Positions 33,376 through 33,414 of a stretch of DNA of 33,414 bases are shown in pieces. The stretch comes from Theodoxus fluviatilis (Eukaryota > Mollusca > Gastropoda > Cycloneritida > Neritidae), in contig JAWQFJ010000518.1 in NCBI GenBank assembly GCA_034096865.1, positions 15,001-48,414 of the forward strand, given 5' to 3'. Position 1 is the first letter of the stretch. Each line of letters begins with the position of its first letter. Under the pieces are notes generated by a model that saw only the letters and a list, made by a program, of their open reading frames with translations, did not search any database and had not been told where the DNA came from. The position numbers and the translations under genes were made by a program.

Positions 33376-33414
33376 TGTTAGGCTTCTGCAAAACCGGCCT
33401 CTGGTTGAACAATA

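Overview
The window is a piece of animal nuclear genome. It has long introns, many CA/GT, TC and G-rich microsatellites, GT-AG splice junctions and decayed transposons. The interspersed-repeat style (a TCAAGGTCA-rich element ending in a CGGA run, a Tigger/pogo element, LINE tails) and the invertebrate-like kinase sequence suggest a mollusc, perhaps a gastropod. That assignment is inference.

The one host gene I can support lies on the minus strand. It is a p90 ribosomal S6 kinase (RSK, RPS6KA family). Eleven exons run from 29984 down to 2492 and give 384 uninterrupted codons with consistent intron phases. They cover the glycine loop, the whole N-terminal AGC kinase domain, the turn and hydrophobic motifs, the linker and the first residues of the C-terminal kinase domain. 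The 5' exons (start codon) lie upstream of the first recognised exon or off the right edge. The rest of the C-terminal kinase domain lies off the left edge.

Layout from left to right: 1-926, a 19-bp minisatellite; 1204-2384, an octamer triplet and a foldback MITE; 2492-8866, three RSK exons, with microsatellites and a TGACCTTGACC-rich element in the introns; 9077-15904 and 15915-22658, two copies of the same ~6.8-kb block separated by exactly ten Ns. Each copy of the block holds four RSK exons and a Tigger/pogo deletion derivative. The left copy decays into frequent small indels before the gap. The duplication therefore looks like an unmerged contig overlap rather than biology, and the right copy should be used. 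From 22600 to 24765 lie three more exons and a large exon-derived array. From 24944 to 27464 are two intronic minisatellites, the second being 14 identical 40-bp units. From 28805 to 30188 are microsatellites around the most 5' exon seen. From 30838 to 32980 is a decayed plus-strand LINE end split by a minus-strand LINE with a poly(A) tail and a 7-bp target-site duplication. From 33165 to 33375 is another inverted-repeat element.

The most unusual signal is that four intron-exon borders of this one gene are the seeds of tandem arrays. The donor of the [11 protein letters not shown] exon, the acceptor and the donor of the MFTEEDVKF exon, and the acceptor of the FEMLTG exon each sit in the terminal unit of a minisatellite. 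In those arrays every unit, or nearly every unit, carries a copy of that same splice site plus 6-30 nt of coding sequence. Together they place dozens of decoy splice sites next to the true ones. I saw no prokaryotic-type system, CRISPR, RNA gene or complete novel protein-coding locus.
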